This document shows positions 1 to 12,635 of a DNA stretch of 64,000 nt, piece by piece. Origin of the DNA: Dioscorea cayenensis subsp. rotundata (Eukaryota; Streptophyta; Magnoliopsida; Dioscoreales; Dioscoreaceae); NCBI RefSeq assembly GCF_009730915.1, contig NC_052489.1:1-64000 (forward strand), in the 5' to 3' direction. Within the stretch, counting starts at the first letter, position 1, and each line of letters begins with the position of its first letter. Under the pieces are notes generated by a model. The model did no database searches. It was not told the DNA's origin and was given only the letters and a program-made list of their open reading frames with translations. Made by a program: the position numbers and the translations under genes.

Positions 1-1329
1 TAGTTATATTCAAACATGTTAGATTTGAGATTGGTTTTATATGTAAGGGTATGTGGTTAAAATAAAAATCATATTGAGATTTACCCTCAAGCCTGTCAAA
101 ATTTAAAATGAAAACAGTAAAAATAATACTTATTAAAAATGTATAACTAACAAAAACATGTTGAGATTTATGTCAAAAATTAGGGGGAAGAGGATAAGAA
201 ATATGGCTTCAAACCTTGATGCTAATCCTAAAGTTGGGTTAATAGTTAGAATATTTGCATGCACTGGCCCAAGCCCAAAAGATCACTGCACATTTTTATT
301 TCTCTTTGTCATATTTACGATGCTAAGTCATAGGCGGACCCACATGGGTGGCGACACCAGTGGCCGTGGAAAACATGAAGAACTCCATCGGATAAGGTTT
401 AAATCCTGATTAAGGAAAAGGAAAGCCCAAAGGTGAAAACGTGGTTGGGACACGATGATGTTTATTATGAAGATTGATTTTTATTTAAACCCCGGGTTGC
501 ACTCAAATTTCGAGTCCGACCCACTAGTCATAAGTCAAATTAATGCCAATTATTGTTAGGTCTATTAGTATAAGTTCTCTATGTAAAGTATTTGTATTTC
601 ATTGAGAATGCAGGTTCAACTCTCAGCTTGCATAGGATGAGGATACATGTGGTTGCAGAGTTTGTGATTACGCTTCATGCATGTATATACCATGACACAT
701 GACTTGTTCATGTATTTAAAAAACAAAAAATCAAATTAACATAACAAAGTTTAGTTGGCAACAAGGATTCAGATTTAAGCTTACCTACATTTACTATTAT
801 ACAATAATATGAGTTTGAACTATTATCTTGTTATTTATTTGTTTGTCTGATTTGACTGATTAATCATATAATGTTTTTATATTGTATCTTTTTCTATTTT
901 ATTAACCATATATATTGTAAATGTCTTGCAACTCAAAAATTTCTTCCCTAGTTCATCATCAGAAACTGTTATTATTATTGTTGCTGTAATTATCACTGTA
1001 GTGTTCAACATATATTTAATTTCTTTGAGTTAATGAGTGAGTTCCAACCTGCGCTTGAGCAGAATAAAGTTTAATTATTATTAATTTTTGACAAATTAAT
1101 TAGTAAAAATAAAAGACATAATTTAAGAGAGCGATCTAATCACATTTTATACAGAGGTGGCTCAAAAAGAGTATAAAAACAAAATATAACTTTTTGATGA
1201 ATTAAGTGTACTTTTTAATTCATCAAAATCCAGTCCACTGTACATGGAAGTGTTATGTAATTATGTTCAAGGATAAAAGTACGTACAAGGTACATCATGA
1301 AGTAAATAAAATTTAGTTCATTTTAACAA
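1..1329. other. AT-rich intergenic sequence
   Basis: No gene is visible. The stretch holds short low-complexity runs and one tRNA-like repeat near 555-720, listed separately. Its last nine bases, TTTTAACAA at 1321-1329, are the left target-site duplication of the MuDR-like element that follows. Confidence 0.7.
555..720 (+). repeat. tRNA-derived SINE-like relic
   Basis: An A-box-like stretch (TAGTATAAGTT, about 566-576) is followed about 40 bases later by a B-box-like stretch (GGTTCAACTCT, 613-623). This is the internal RNA polymerase III promoter layout of tRNA-derived SINEs. An A-rich run follows near 718. The upstream words GTCTATTRGTA are shared with the better SINE at 49121-49346. I found no target-site duplication, so the ends are approximate and a chance match remains possible. 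Confidence 0.4.
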
Positions 1330-2010
1330 GTGGAAATTGCCAAAAACCCTACAACTCTTGCCCAAATTGTCGAAACAAACCCCCATAGTTTTCGAATACT
1401 CAAAACCCCTTCCCTTTTTCAACTCCATGATTTTGAAACCCCCAAAAATACATGCTATGACATTAAGCGAGTGTATTTAAAAATTTTATGACTGAAAATG
1501 CCCTTGTCACGGAAGTCGTGGTGCTATGCCCCATTTCGTCGATGTGAGAGGAAGTGGGTGGGTTTTTCTTCAAAGCATTACAGATAGCTTGTCTTCTCTC
1601 AACTTTCGCGACTCGATCAGACTGCGTCTCCGACTCTTCTCTCCCAAGCACTCTTCCCTTTCCATGGCGTCTCGAAGAAGAAGTCCGTGCAAGTCTAGGC
1701 ATTTCATCACTTTGCGCCTAAAGGTATTCATTATGGTTTTTTGTTAACTATTCACATTACGAAGAGACATTTTTCGGTTTTGGTTTGTGATTTTGTTTTT
1801 GTTGGAAGACATTGAAGCTTTTCGAGGATTAATCTGGGGTTTTGTTAGTCTGAGGGAGATGTCTCGGCTAGGGTTTTTGTTTTTGTTTTACATTTCGATA
1901 CATGTATACGATCGGAAATGGTTTTCCGATTGTTGTGCTTTTGTGTAATGTTTATAATCTCGTTTTCACGTTCGAGTTGATATAGTTGCGATTGTAAAAA
2001 TGAGGACTCC

Positions 2011-2140
2011 GTTTAAAGCAATGAGCTTTCTGGTTTAAGTTAGTTCAGTCTCGTTTAATTATTTGTATCTCACGTTTAATAGTATACGTCAACTGCTTAA
2101 AAATGATATCGGTGTTTAAGAGCCGAGTGTTCTAGTTTAA
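2011..2140 (+). repeat. Phased GTTTAA array 1
   Basis: GTTTAA (once GCTTAA) starts at 2011, 2033, 2053, 2074, 2095, 2114 and 2135. The steps are 22, 20, 21, 21, 19 and 21 bases. The 13-16 bases between hexamers are not alike, so this is not an ordinary minisatellite. The array lies between the putative first exon and the first GC-rich block of the MuDR-like element. Confidence 0.85.
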
Positions 2141-3033
2141 CAAATTACATTTCAAGCTAACAATGTGCTTGTTATTGTCAGCGAGGCTTGTGATTATGGC
2201 TGGTCGATCTAGTTAATGGGCGATGCTACTTGACACATTAGTGGAGGCCGTGGGTCGAATTGAAAGTTCACATGATCCCTCGACATCTGGGAGATCATCA
2301 GAAGGACACCGCATTCCATGACATTCTATGAGTTGGAAGGCGTATACCAAGAGCTGGGCCTTCTTCGACTCTCTATTGCGAGAGATACGATAACGCGCTG
2401 ATAAATTCAGGGATCGGGAAAGCATCTCGACTTTCGGGACACGAAGATGTGGCATCGTTCTTGGCCCTGCTAGTTGCGATGGGGAGGCGATCGTGTTTCG
2501 AGAGAGAAGAAAACACGGTCGACTTCAAGAGAGGTATTTATCGAAGGCGTCACGAGAGCGCGAGACTCCATGAGCGAGCACTCTTCGAGACCTCGTTGGA
2601 CGGAGGAGAAGAGGAGAATTTTTGTCAAACCATCGATGGTGTACTGCTCACGGGTACAATCCTCTTCCCAAATACCTCCTCGCTCGGTTCCCTAACCTGG
2701 ATCGCTGATTATGTCGATGATCTACCCGGAATGGGGGCGCTACGCGTGAGGCATGGCGACGCACTAAGTGGCTTATGGAGGACATACCACGCTCGCTACC
2801 CGAGTGCGATCTAGATCTGCTGGGAAGAAGACCAACACGGGTATGTTAAGGGTTCTGCAGTGGCGCTTAACATCCCCGGTTTTACGGTGACCCGGAGCCG
2901 GAAAGAAAGTCCGGTTTTGCAAGATCCCAAGGATCTTTCGTGCCTACGGTGAAAATACTTACCGGAAGCTGAGCGATAGAGGCAGTTTGTCGTCTCTCGA
3001 AGGAAAAGAGGTAATAATTCAAAAATATTTTTT

Positions 3034-3271
3034 GTTTAGCTGAGGCGTTAACGTTTAACCATGATCATTACTCGTTTAACTTTATTCATCTATCGTTTAA
3101 AAATTATAACTTACCGTTTAACTTTGTTCGACTACCGCTTAAAACTTTTGGTTTAATGTTTAATTTGTTTGTTCTTTATGTTTAACACAATAGGTTATAA
3201 CGTTTAAATATACTGAGATTACAGTATGTAAATATAGTTTTTAATTGTTTAAACTAAATAATTTCGCTTAA
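3034..3271 (+). repeat. Phased GTTTAA array 2 (longest)
   Basis: GTTTAA-type hexamers start at 3034, 3053, 3074, 3095, 3116, 3137, 3158, 3180 and 3202, with further matches at 3247 and 3266. Most steps are exactly 21 bases. The hexamer is often preceded by AYC (for example TACC or TATC), while the rest of each unit differs. The block sits between a possible donor site near 3010 and the GC-rich block starting near 3290. Confidence 0.9.
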
Positions 3272-4403
3272 GATTGTTTTGCTTTACATATGCTAGTTTC
3301 TGAGATCGGTTCCGTGAATCTTGATGAAGAAGTATTTGTTCGAGACGATAGTCGGTCGGATGCTATTGCTCGGGCAAAACCGCTTGCTCGAAAAGGCGAG
3401 ATGAGAGAGCGACACCTCTTCCTTGTGCTACTGGCGCCTGTTCTCCCGCTTCCGGTCAAAACGCGTCGTCGAGGCCGGAGAAGCCCTCCCCCACCCCGCC
3501 CAGGCCGTGGCTTCCCCGACAGTGTCGCACCGAACGTGGCGGCTCCCTGCCGGCACTAAGCGAGGATGTCGACCGCAGACTCTCACGCGAGGGCTTGCAG
3601 ATTTTTGATGACCGAGTTCCCTCGGCTTGTCGCTCGGGTGGAGGCATTGGAAGGCCAGGTCGCGATCGCTGATCTTGCGCCCTGCTGAACAAATGAAGCA
3701 CGGGACGGATCAGCGCGTGCGGAGTTCGGCAGCGAGGACATCATCGAGGTGGCCCTTCGAGGCGGCCTCGTTCGAAGAAGCTGCAAAGAGGAAAACAATA
3801 ATGCCTCAGTCTCACCGCGTCTGCGGGCGACGATGAAATAATAAGCGGCACCATCGGCAGCAGCTTTCATCGGTAGCGATGTTGTTAGCGTTGATGACAT
3901 AGCCCATCACGGTGGAGGAGATTGAAAGATGGCGGCGAGTTTGCAGCGGTGGAAAAAGATCGATCGACTCTGTTGTTGTCGACATCATGCATCTGGTGGG
4001 CAAAGGCGTGGCAGATCTGGCGTCAAAGATGGACCCGATCCATCGAAGAAGAAGAACCGGAACAACGTTGTGTCTCCCATTGATCGTCTGGCCGAGTGGA
4101 ACTCACGGTTGAGAAGGTCGTTGAGTCTATCCTCAACGAAGTGGAATTCGCGATGGAACCAGCGGTTGACCGCGTCCTGCGTCGAGCGAGACCATGATCC
4201 CACGAGAACAAGAAGCATGTAAAGAAGTGTCTCCCAGTTGATCTCTGCTCGATGGTGTACCCCCGTTAAAGGGAAGCCCGATAAAAAGTAGAAGAACTCG
4301 GAAAGTCTTCGTTCAGAAGAAAAAATCGTTAGCCCGATCCGCCTCAATAAGTCTGAGCGAGGAGTTGATAAGGATCTTCCTCAGTCGCCTATGGACAGAT
4401 TAA

Positions 4404-4604
4404 GTTTGAAGTTTTTTATGATATTGTTTAAAAGCTGTTTTAGTTACCATTTTAAGTAGGAGCGTTAACGTTTAAAAATTCTGAGATAACATTTAACTTA
4501 TAAGTGATACCCTTTTAAATATTACCGATTCTGGTTTAAACATTCAATATAGAATTTAAAGTTTATACTTTAACGTTTAATTTTATACTTCTAACATTGT
4601 TTAC
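4404..4604 (+). repeat. Phased GTTTAA array 3
   Basis: Matches or near matches (GTTTAA, ATTTAA, TTTTAA, GTTTGA) start at 4404, 4426, 4449, 4470, 4491, 4512, 4534, 4554, 4575 and 4599. The period is 20-24 bases and mostly 21. Spacer sequence is not shared between units. Confidence 0.8.
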
Positions 4605-5421
4605 ATGTCTTTGTTCCGTTCAACCACGTGACATGTATGCGTGTGGAAGAATGACTACTGTCGGCACCACCGCAGGGCGATCTATTCGACTCTGCTCGAG
4701 GGAAGGAGATAGTCGCGAGGGACGATGTGATGGACGCGTCGTGATGTATCTTGCAAAAAGGCGATGAGCGTAGTGCCATGCTCGTTATAAAGAGCGCCTC
4801 CGTCACGACGGCCACTGGCCTTGTTCGATGTCAAAGCGAGCGGCGAGCTGCGATAGAATCCACGATGGCTATGATTGGAGATGCCGCGCGCGACTTGCAT
4901 GAAGTGGACATCGTCGTCCTCCAGATAATTATGAGTGGCCAGCTTCCGATAGTCAAATCGTCCTTGACAATGAAAAACAAGAATCAGGGCGTTATTCTTC
5001 AGTGCAAAGCGAAGAATCACGATAAAAGCAGCGCTAGAAATGGTAAGTGCTTTAATAATTTGTGTTTGTGTAATATTTTTAGGTAAATAATCGGCATTCT
5101 AATATGAACTTGTATATCTCGAAGCAGTAGAACCTATTCGACATCAGTATCGACATGGAGTTGGGCGGTCGGCGACCTCAAAATGCCAGCTTGTTCACGC
5201 CAACGGAGCCCCAGCGCGAGGAAGTGCTGCGGCGTCTATGTCATGCGGTTTATCGGCGAGTTACTCACGGTGAGAAGCTACGGGTACTGCGGTCGGCGTC
5301 CCTTATCTGCGATTAAGGTATGTTTCCGCATACTTAGGGAGGGAGGCGGTAGGCATCGACCCGGAGGAGTCTTGTAGCGGGTTCTTAGTCATTCTTTCTA
5401 TATTTGTATACGCGATTCTTT

Positions 5422-5526
5422 CTTTAATAATCAGATTCATTGTTTAACATACACTTTCGGTGTTTAAGTATATAGTTCATTGTGTAAATATCAATGTAAT
5501 TGTTTAAACTCCGTTTTCTTGTGTAA
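5422..5526 (+). repeat. Phased GTTTAA array 4, strict 20-bp period
   Basis: CTTTAA, GTTTAA or GTGTAA start at 5422, 5442, 5462, 5482, 5502 and 5521. The 20-base step does not preserve a reading frame, which argues against a coded heptad repeat. The array follows the Ulp1-like block. Confidence 0.8.
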
Positions 5527-5810
5527 AAAGCGAACAGGAGGAGTGTGCATGAAAGCGGGGTCATAGAAATCGTTGTATAGGTGTAATAGTTTCAAATGTA
5601 AAACCCAGGTTTAAATTCAATTCAGTTTTTCATAAGAACATGACAAATTTTTGTCGATGTAAATGTACATGTATCTAAATTCAATTAAATTCATTCTAGT
5701 TTCGTTTTGAGGTTACGTTCTTGTTGGATGATATTGTAGTCCATGAGGTACATTATCGGGTAGGGTTCGTTTCATTTTCATTTTTCATTATCGGCTAATA
5801 TCAACATTCA

Positions 5811-5908
5811 TTTTAAGCGTATAATGATAACTTTTTTGCCCTTTTAACTTTCGTTTTTCTCGTTTAAGTTTAGGTTTCTCTGTTTAAATTTAATATTTTT
5901 ACATTTAA
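5811..5908 (+). repeat. Phased TTTAA array 5, weaker
   Basis: TTTTAA or GTTTAA words start near 5811, 5842, 5862, 5882 and 5903. Most steps are 20-21 bases, with one missing or mutated unit. This is the last array in the plus-strand orientation. Confidence 0.6.
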
Positions 5909-6123
5909 AATATCCTTATTATTTAATAATATCAATGTAATTACAACAAAAATATACTTAATATTTTTACATTTTAAAAATATCCTTATTACTTAATAAT
6001 CTCTTATAGAGTGTAATGTAATGTTCGAATTTTTTTATGTGCGACAGGGAGTGGAAAGCGCTTGGGGAGCCCGGCGTGTAGTAGTGCAGCTAGGGAACGC
6101 TAGCACCATCCCGTTTATACATT

Positions 6124-6231
6124 TTAAGCGGATACAAATTTATTTTAAAGCGATAAAAATAACGATTAAGCAGAGAATAAAAATATTTAAAAGCGTAAGA
6201 GATATATTTAAATATAAAGTTCGATATTTAA
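6124..6231 (-). repeat. Phased TTTAA(AGCG) array 6, inverted orientation
   Basis: The TTAA core starts at 6124, 6145, 6166, 6187, 6208 and 6228, steps of 21, 21, 21, 21 and 20. Several units continue AAGCG to the right, so the motif read on the minus strand is CGCTTTAA. That is the mirror of the left-half arrays. Confidence 0.85.
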
Positions 6232-6446
6232 ACAATAATAAAGAAGTATATACCATGATACCTAGTCGTGACAGATTCATTCCACGATCTGCGATTGTGA
6301 CCGAAGCGTGCTGATGGCTACAACGCAACTTAGCGACCTCGGGACGCTTCTACGACTCGATCCTCTTTCAAATCTAGGACACCGGGTTGCCTTCTCGTCA
6401 CGAGCGATCATAAGCGCGATTCGCGATTTTCATCCATCGGCTGTCG

Positions 6447-7230
6447 TCATTGTCCGGTATGGGGAATATAGCTTCCCTTATCGCCATTTTTGAAGTCGAA
6501 GCTACCTTCACGATCTCCGGTGTTTCTGTTCTTGATGAATTTGAAGTCAAAATTCCTTTTTGATTGCAGAAATTCTAAGTCGTCTCTGAAATGTTCAGCG
6601 CCTTGAAAACATTGTCGATATCCAGCGACAACACTTGACTGATCGGATGAGGAAGGAAGGCATGCCACACCCTCGAGCTCGCCATGATGTGGAGCGAGCT
6701 GCGCGGATTACGAATTCACTGCCAACACTTTAGTTTAAAGCGAACACGATCGATATTTAAAGCGAGAGACACAAAATATTTAAAGCGATAAACATAAATC
6801 TTAAGCGTTAAAACAAAAAGTTAAATAATAAGTTAATAAGTTAATGGAAACTTGATAAATGTAAAGCGATGGCGAGGGATAATAAACAATAATTAACTTC
6901 TACAACTATATAAACATAAGCGAGAAGAAACTTACAACGAGAAGAACTGCGTTTTTCGGTGAGGATCACGATGCCACATCATACATCTCAACAACAAGAT
7001 CAACAACGAGAACATTTTGAAGATGGAGTGCGCGTGACACATGCTGTTGGAAGTCAACCTCGTTTTTATATAGAGACATACTGATTTTATGTCCATCGGG
7101 TGTGATAACTTCCCCTCGACACTGGGAAATATCGAGACCCCATCGCTCGCATATTTCGTGCTACTCTGATTCCCCAGTCGGTGCAGTGGACGTTAGCGCT
7201 CGATCCCTCCCCGTTGTATCTAGCGATAGC
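6447..7230 (-). pseudogene. Relic of mudrA-type transposase N-terminus
   Basis: Read on the minus strand, 6447-6668 gives FRDDLEFLQSKRNFDFKFIKN. This resembles the plant MuDR N-terminal DNA-binding domain, which has an F-x-(S/D) start and an 'aikn.fdfkfikn' core. Upstream on the same strand, about 7000-7230, one frame reads GHKISMSLYKNEVDFQ, like the variable start of plant MULE transposases. No DDE catalytic part is visible, so only the 5' end of the gene seems to remain. It points inward from the right terminus, opposite to the left gene. The family call rests on eye-level similarity. Confidence 0.4.
6735..6866 (-). repeat. Phased TTTAAAGCG array 7, inverted orientation
   Basis: TTAA cores start at 6735, 6757, 6780, 6801, 6821 and 6841, with a final TAAAGCG near 6862. 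The first three units read ATTTAAAGCGA or nearly so. The array lies between the two minus-strand mudrA-like blocks. Confidence 0.8.
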
Positions 7231-7283
7231 ACAAAAAAACTCTCCATAATTTAATCGGAAGAGCTAAAATTGAATACAGCCCA

Positions 7284-7330
7284 AATGAGGAAGAAGAAAA
7301 AGAAGAAGAAGAAGAAGAAGAAGAAGAACA
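7284..7330 (+). repeat. (GAA)n-rich microsatellite
   Basis: A run of GAA/AAG triplets lies near the right end of the MuDR-like element, with A-rich flanks. Confidence 0.8.
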
Positions 7331-7637
7331 AGAAGCAAGAAACGAAAACAAGAAGAAAGCAAGATATAGGCGCCTAAAACTTTGTTTGAGAAAAAGCAGG
7401 AGGCAAGATTGAAAAACTATCGTAAAAGAAAGTTATGATTAGGTAGCCATTTTTCACCTTTTGTAAGAGCGAAAAAGGAATTTCATATCGATGGACCCAC
7501 TTCAAACTTACCGTGAGGGGTTAAAAAGGAATGTAAAAATATAACGAGATTTGTCCAGGGTGTCACAAAAGTTGGAGGGGGTTTTTGGGAAGTTTTGAAA
7601 ATTACGAGGGGTGAACAGTAATTTCCCCTTTTAACAA

Positions 7638-8475
7638 AGTTGAGTATAATTTAATCAAATTCCAACACGAGAATGGTATTATATTGTTATACAAAAAAAG
7701 GTTGATGTTCTTTCATAATTACATTACCCTTTTGGCAGAGAGTGGCAAAATAGATGATGCTTCCAAGTGACAAAAGAAACTAGTGCGTTTCATGATTCCT
7801 CCACTACTTTTCTCTTTACTTATTAAGGACTTATGGTTAATTTTTTCATATATACCCTTGTGAACTGACTCAGCTTAACTACAGTAATTATATAACAATT
7901 TCAAACATATGAATTTATCAAAATATATATGTAATATTTGTTATTTTTAATTGTAATTCACATGGACCACTCCAATCACTTGAAACACAAGATTTTGTCT
8001 TTGTGTATATAATATATATATATATTCCATTGTACAAAAGATTTCTTATTTTTACAAAGGAATCTTGCTAGTACAATTGATTATAATAAAACAGATTAAC
8101 AAAGAAAGAAATGCATAAAAATCACCTGATATTTGACTTCTTTGTCTTTAAATTCAGTCCTTGTTTTAGATCTAGACCCATATATATATATATATATATG
8201 AAAGGTTAAAAATTAATTAATAAAATACAGATGCAAGTTTTTCAATCCCCCATAAGAAACTAAGAAAGTCCCAACTCCACTTGACTTTTTATGCATTCAA
8301 TTACTAAAATAGCATCATCAGATCAGACTGTCACAAAACCATGCTCTAAAATAATTAAAATGAACACAAGAAGTTAAAAGTAATAAATAAACAACCACCA
8401 TGGCCATATGTCACAATGTGAGTGCATCTGCATCTATTCATTCAAACCTTATCTCTTCTCCTCTCTCTCTGCCTT
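7638..8475. other. Peroxidase upstream region
   Basis: AT-rich promoter-side sequence lies between the transposon and the peroxidase gene. It contains TA microsatellites near 8010 and 8180. Apart from the TATA-like box listed next, I see no recognisable element. Confidence 0.5.
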
Positions 8476-8483
8476 TATTTAAA
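8476..8483 (+). promoter_or_regulatory. TATA-like box of the peroxidase gene
   Basis: TATTTAAA lies 63 bases before the last base ahead of the start codon, after a CT-rich stretch. Transcription would begin near 8505, giving a leader of about 40 bases. Confidence 0.5.
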
Positions 8484-8545
8484 GAACCCAATGGTGCTTC
8501 ACTAGAAAGCACACATTATTTCTACTGCTTCTCTTTCAAAGATCA

Positions 8546-10116
<1,571 letters not shown>

Positions 10117-11250
10117 ACATTTTAATCATGTTCACATTTTGCATTTGCGCATATGTTGGTAATAAGTACTGATGTCATGCTCTGTGTTTTTGGCGTTGGT
10201 ATTGGTACTCATGTTGCTTTGCTTTTCCTATTGTCATTTTGTTGTTGCTGTTTGTTTAATTGGGTTCCTTTTTTTTTTTGTTTTTTGGCTATGTTTATGA
10301 TGTAGTTGATGCTCTTCTTTGTTGTGTAAATTTAATAAGAATGGAGAAGAGTTTATATTTAGAAATTTGGTGTTATATATATAGGGCAAGTTTGCTGAGA
10401 ATGTTCATAGTTATATAAGATCTTTCTAATGAACCATTTGAATTTTCATCCAATAGCCGGATTTTGTAAGGAATATTGTTACTGTTTTTAATAACAATAG
10501 TATATTAAAAATTTGGTGTATTATATTTTAATTTAAATCATTGACCAACAACACAATACTATAAATACTAATTAACTTTAATCATTTTATTAATCAGTCT
10601 TATCTCTCTCCAATTTAGTTACTGTGCTCAATTATAAACATATGCAATTTATATTTTTTCATATATATACATGACATATGCTAAGATGAATTAGTGTGCA
10701 ATATCACATGTATGATATCCATAATTGTAGAGGCAGATACTTTAATTGAAAAACTTAAAAATAATTTAGTGTATTACATCATATCATTAATGACAAAAGG
10801 GACGTGGAGTGACAAGGACTAGTGATGAAGTGTCGGTGGAGCACCCGTATATAATTGAAATGGGTAAACACTACTGACACTATTAAGTAATGGGAGCAAT
10901 TCAAGAAACATTGATTAGTGATCACTAATGAATTCATATTTAAGAATGGTTCTTTTTTGAATTCCAATTCTGTACTTTCTGTTGAAAGTAAAGAGTGGTA
11001 GAGAAGGAAGTATCAATTCAATTGTGTGTGGGTGGGGTAGAGTTATCACTTATCACATGTCTTGTCCATTTGAATCCAATCAATAAAACAAAGTCGGACA
11101 AACATTGATAAAGAGTTTGAAAATGAGTTATTATCCTCATGGACCACCACCACCACCTGCATGTATTGAATAAGAAAAACTCACAGATATGTTCATGAGA
11201 ACATTTAACAAGGTTTTCTCTCTCACATGACTCTCTCATTTGTTTTTTAA
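10117..11250. other. Peroxidase 3' flank and intergenic sequence
   Basis: T-rich sequence follows the peroxidase stop, with an AATAAG word near 10333 that could act in polyadenylation. From about 10400 the sequence is AT-rich with no supported gene. It ends in TAA (11248-11250), the left target duplication of the Harbinger element. Confidence 0.5.
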
Positions 11251-12635
11251 GGTGGCGTTTGGTTGGATGTAATTTAAATGCGAGTGGATTTTCGAGTTCA
11301 TGATATGGCTGGAAATACTAGTTTTCAAAATACATTGCAGTCAAATCTTGTGTTTGGTTAGATCTAACTGGAATTACTGTATTATAAAATTTTATGTTTG
11401 TTTGGAAGGATTTGTAAATGTAGAATTGAAAAACACATGTTTGGTTAGATGTATTTTAAAGATATAGTTACTCAGGGTAAGATTACCCTCTTATTTTATT
11501 ATATATCAATTTATTATAATATACCAAATATTAAATAGTTATTAATTATTAACTTTAGTATTTAATTTATTATTATTATTATTTATTATTATATTTAAAA
11601 AGTTTATATTTAATAATTGGTAATAATAAATTAAATCACTGATACATTAAAAAATTAAGTTGGTGGTTACTATACTATTTAATATTTTAATTATAACCCA
11701 ATTATTATATTTATTCACTCACTCTAATATGCATTTTTTTAAAAAAAAAACCATTTATTATTAACTTTATTAACTTTTTATTATAATTAGTTATTATATA
11801 TTTATTAAGTTACTCTTACTGTGTGTTTATTTATTAATTTGCATATAGTTGCTAGCAAGAGAGGAGAATTAGAGAAAAAATTTCAAGCATGCTTGAACAT
11901 ATAGATCACAAGGACAATAACAAACTTAAAATTATACCATACATTGCGAAAATGAACGTCACATGGAATGGCCATCATATATTCTTATTTTCAAGACAAT
12001 TATAAACAACCTTACATTGGCAACATGAACAACACATGGAATGACCATCATCATAGTTATATAAAGTTTGAATAAAAACCTAGTTTTCATGTCATGCATA
12101 CAAATAAAATCTCAACAAAGGCATCTTCCTTTATAATACATAATTACAAGGAAAACATGTGATTTGGTCTTGATCATGATTCCAATCTCAATGTTTCATA
12201 CTGAACAACAAAAAATAATCTCAATAGTGCAAATTCCAATCTCATCATTGCAACCAACAATCCTCAAACACTATTAAGTTCAAAGTTCATACTTAACAAC
12301 ACAAAAATAACTCAACAATCAGTGCACATACACAAAAAAACACATCCAAAACCAAGCTAGAGTTTACAATTTCATGCTGCATTTTCAGCCCTTCAATACG
12401 ATAAATAACCTGTACATATGGAGGAAAATCATTTTTCAGTGTCATGAAATAATATATGACAACAATATATATATATATAACTGACACAATTATTTACCAG
12501 TAGCATTCTTGTAGGTTTCATTGCTAAATCATGCCCACATGCTCCAACACCCTGTTAAAAAACAATGGTAACATAGTAAGTACATAACAACATCATAACA
12601 CACACACACACACAAAAACCAACCTAAATGGGACT

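Larger units (their letters stand above)
1664..5377 (+). pseudogene. Relic of a MULE-carried gene with PMD/DUF1985-like and Ulp1-like (C48 peptidase) parts
   Basis: A short plausible first exon at 1664-1723 begins MASRRRSPCK and ends at a GT donor. A 2449-2814 block reads in part LLTGTILFPNTSSLG and DALSGLWR, which weakly recalls the plant mobile domain or DUF1985 of transposon proteins. The 3290-4380 block includes a coiled-coil-like stretch (FPRLVARVEALEGQV) in one frame. At 5183-5300 the translation contains CCGVYVMRFIGELL, close to the catalytic-cysteine region of Ulp1 proteases (usual DCGVYVM), preceded by a tryptophan-rich stretch and a Q. The aspartate before the catalytic cysteine is replaced by cysteine. 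Frames change and stops intervene, so the gene is dead. Many MULEs carry such Ulp1-like genes. The Ulp1 assignment is moderate and the PMD assignment weak. Confidence 0.5.
1330..7628. mobile_element. Decayed MuDR-like (MULE) DNA transposon with Ulp1-type cargo
   Basis: The segment is bounded by an exact 9-bp direct repeat, TTTTAACAA at 1321-1329 and 7629-7637, the usual Mutator target duplication length. The ends are weakly inverted: GTGGAAATTGCC on the left, and GGGGAAATTACT when the right end is read in reverse. Further in, both ends are rich in CCCC and AAAACCC words, so the terminal inverted repeats are degenerate. Inside are GC-rich decayed coding blocks alternating with AT-rich blocks that carry phased hexamer arrays. 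The left gene relic runs on the plus strand and ends in a Ulp1-like fragment. The right relic runs on the minus strand and looks like the start of a mudrA transposase. Two convergent genes match MuDR architecture. No intact reading frame survives, so it is presumably not self-mobile. Confidence 0.8.

Noticed and set aside
3034-3271. The phased array as a coded heptad repeat (RLTLFIY, RLKIITY, RLTLFDY)
   Set aside because: One frame does give heptads here, but array 4 steps by 20 bases and arrays 1 and 3 vary by 1-3 bases, which destroys any frame. The same hexamer phase appears in inverted form in arrays 6 and 7.
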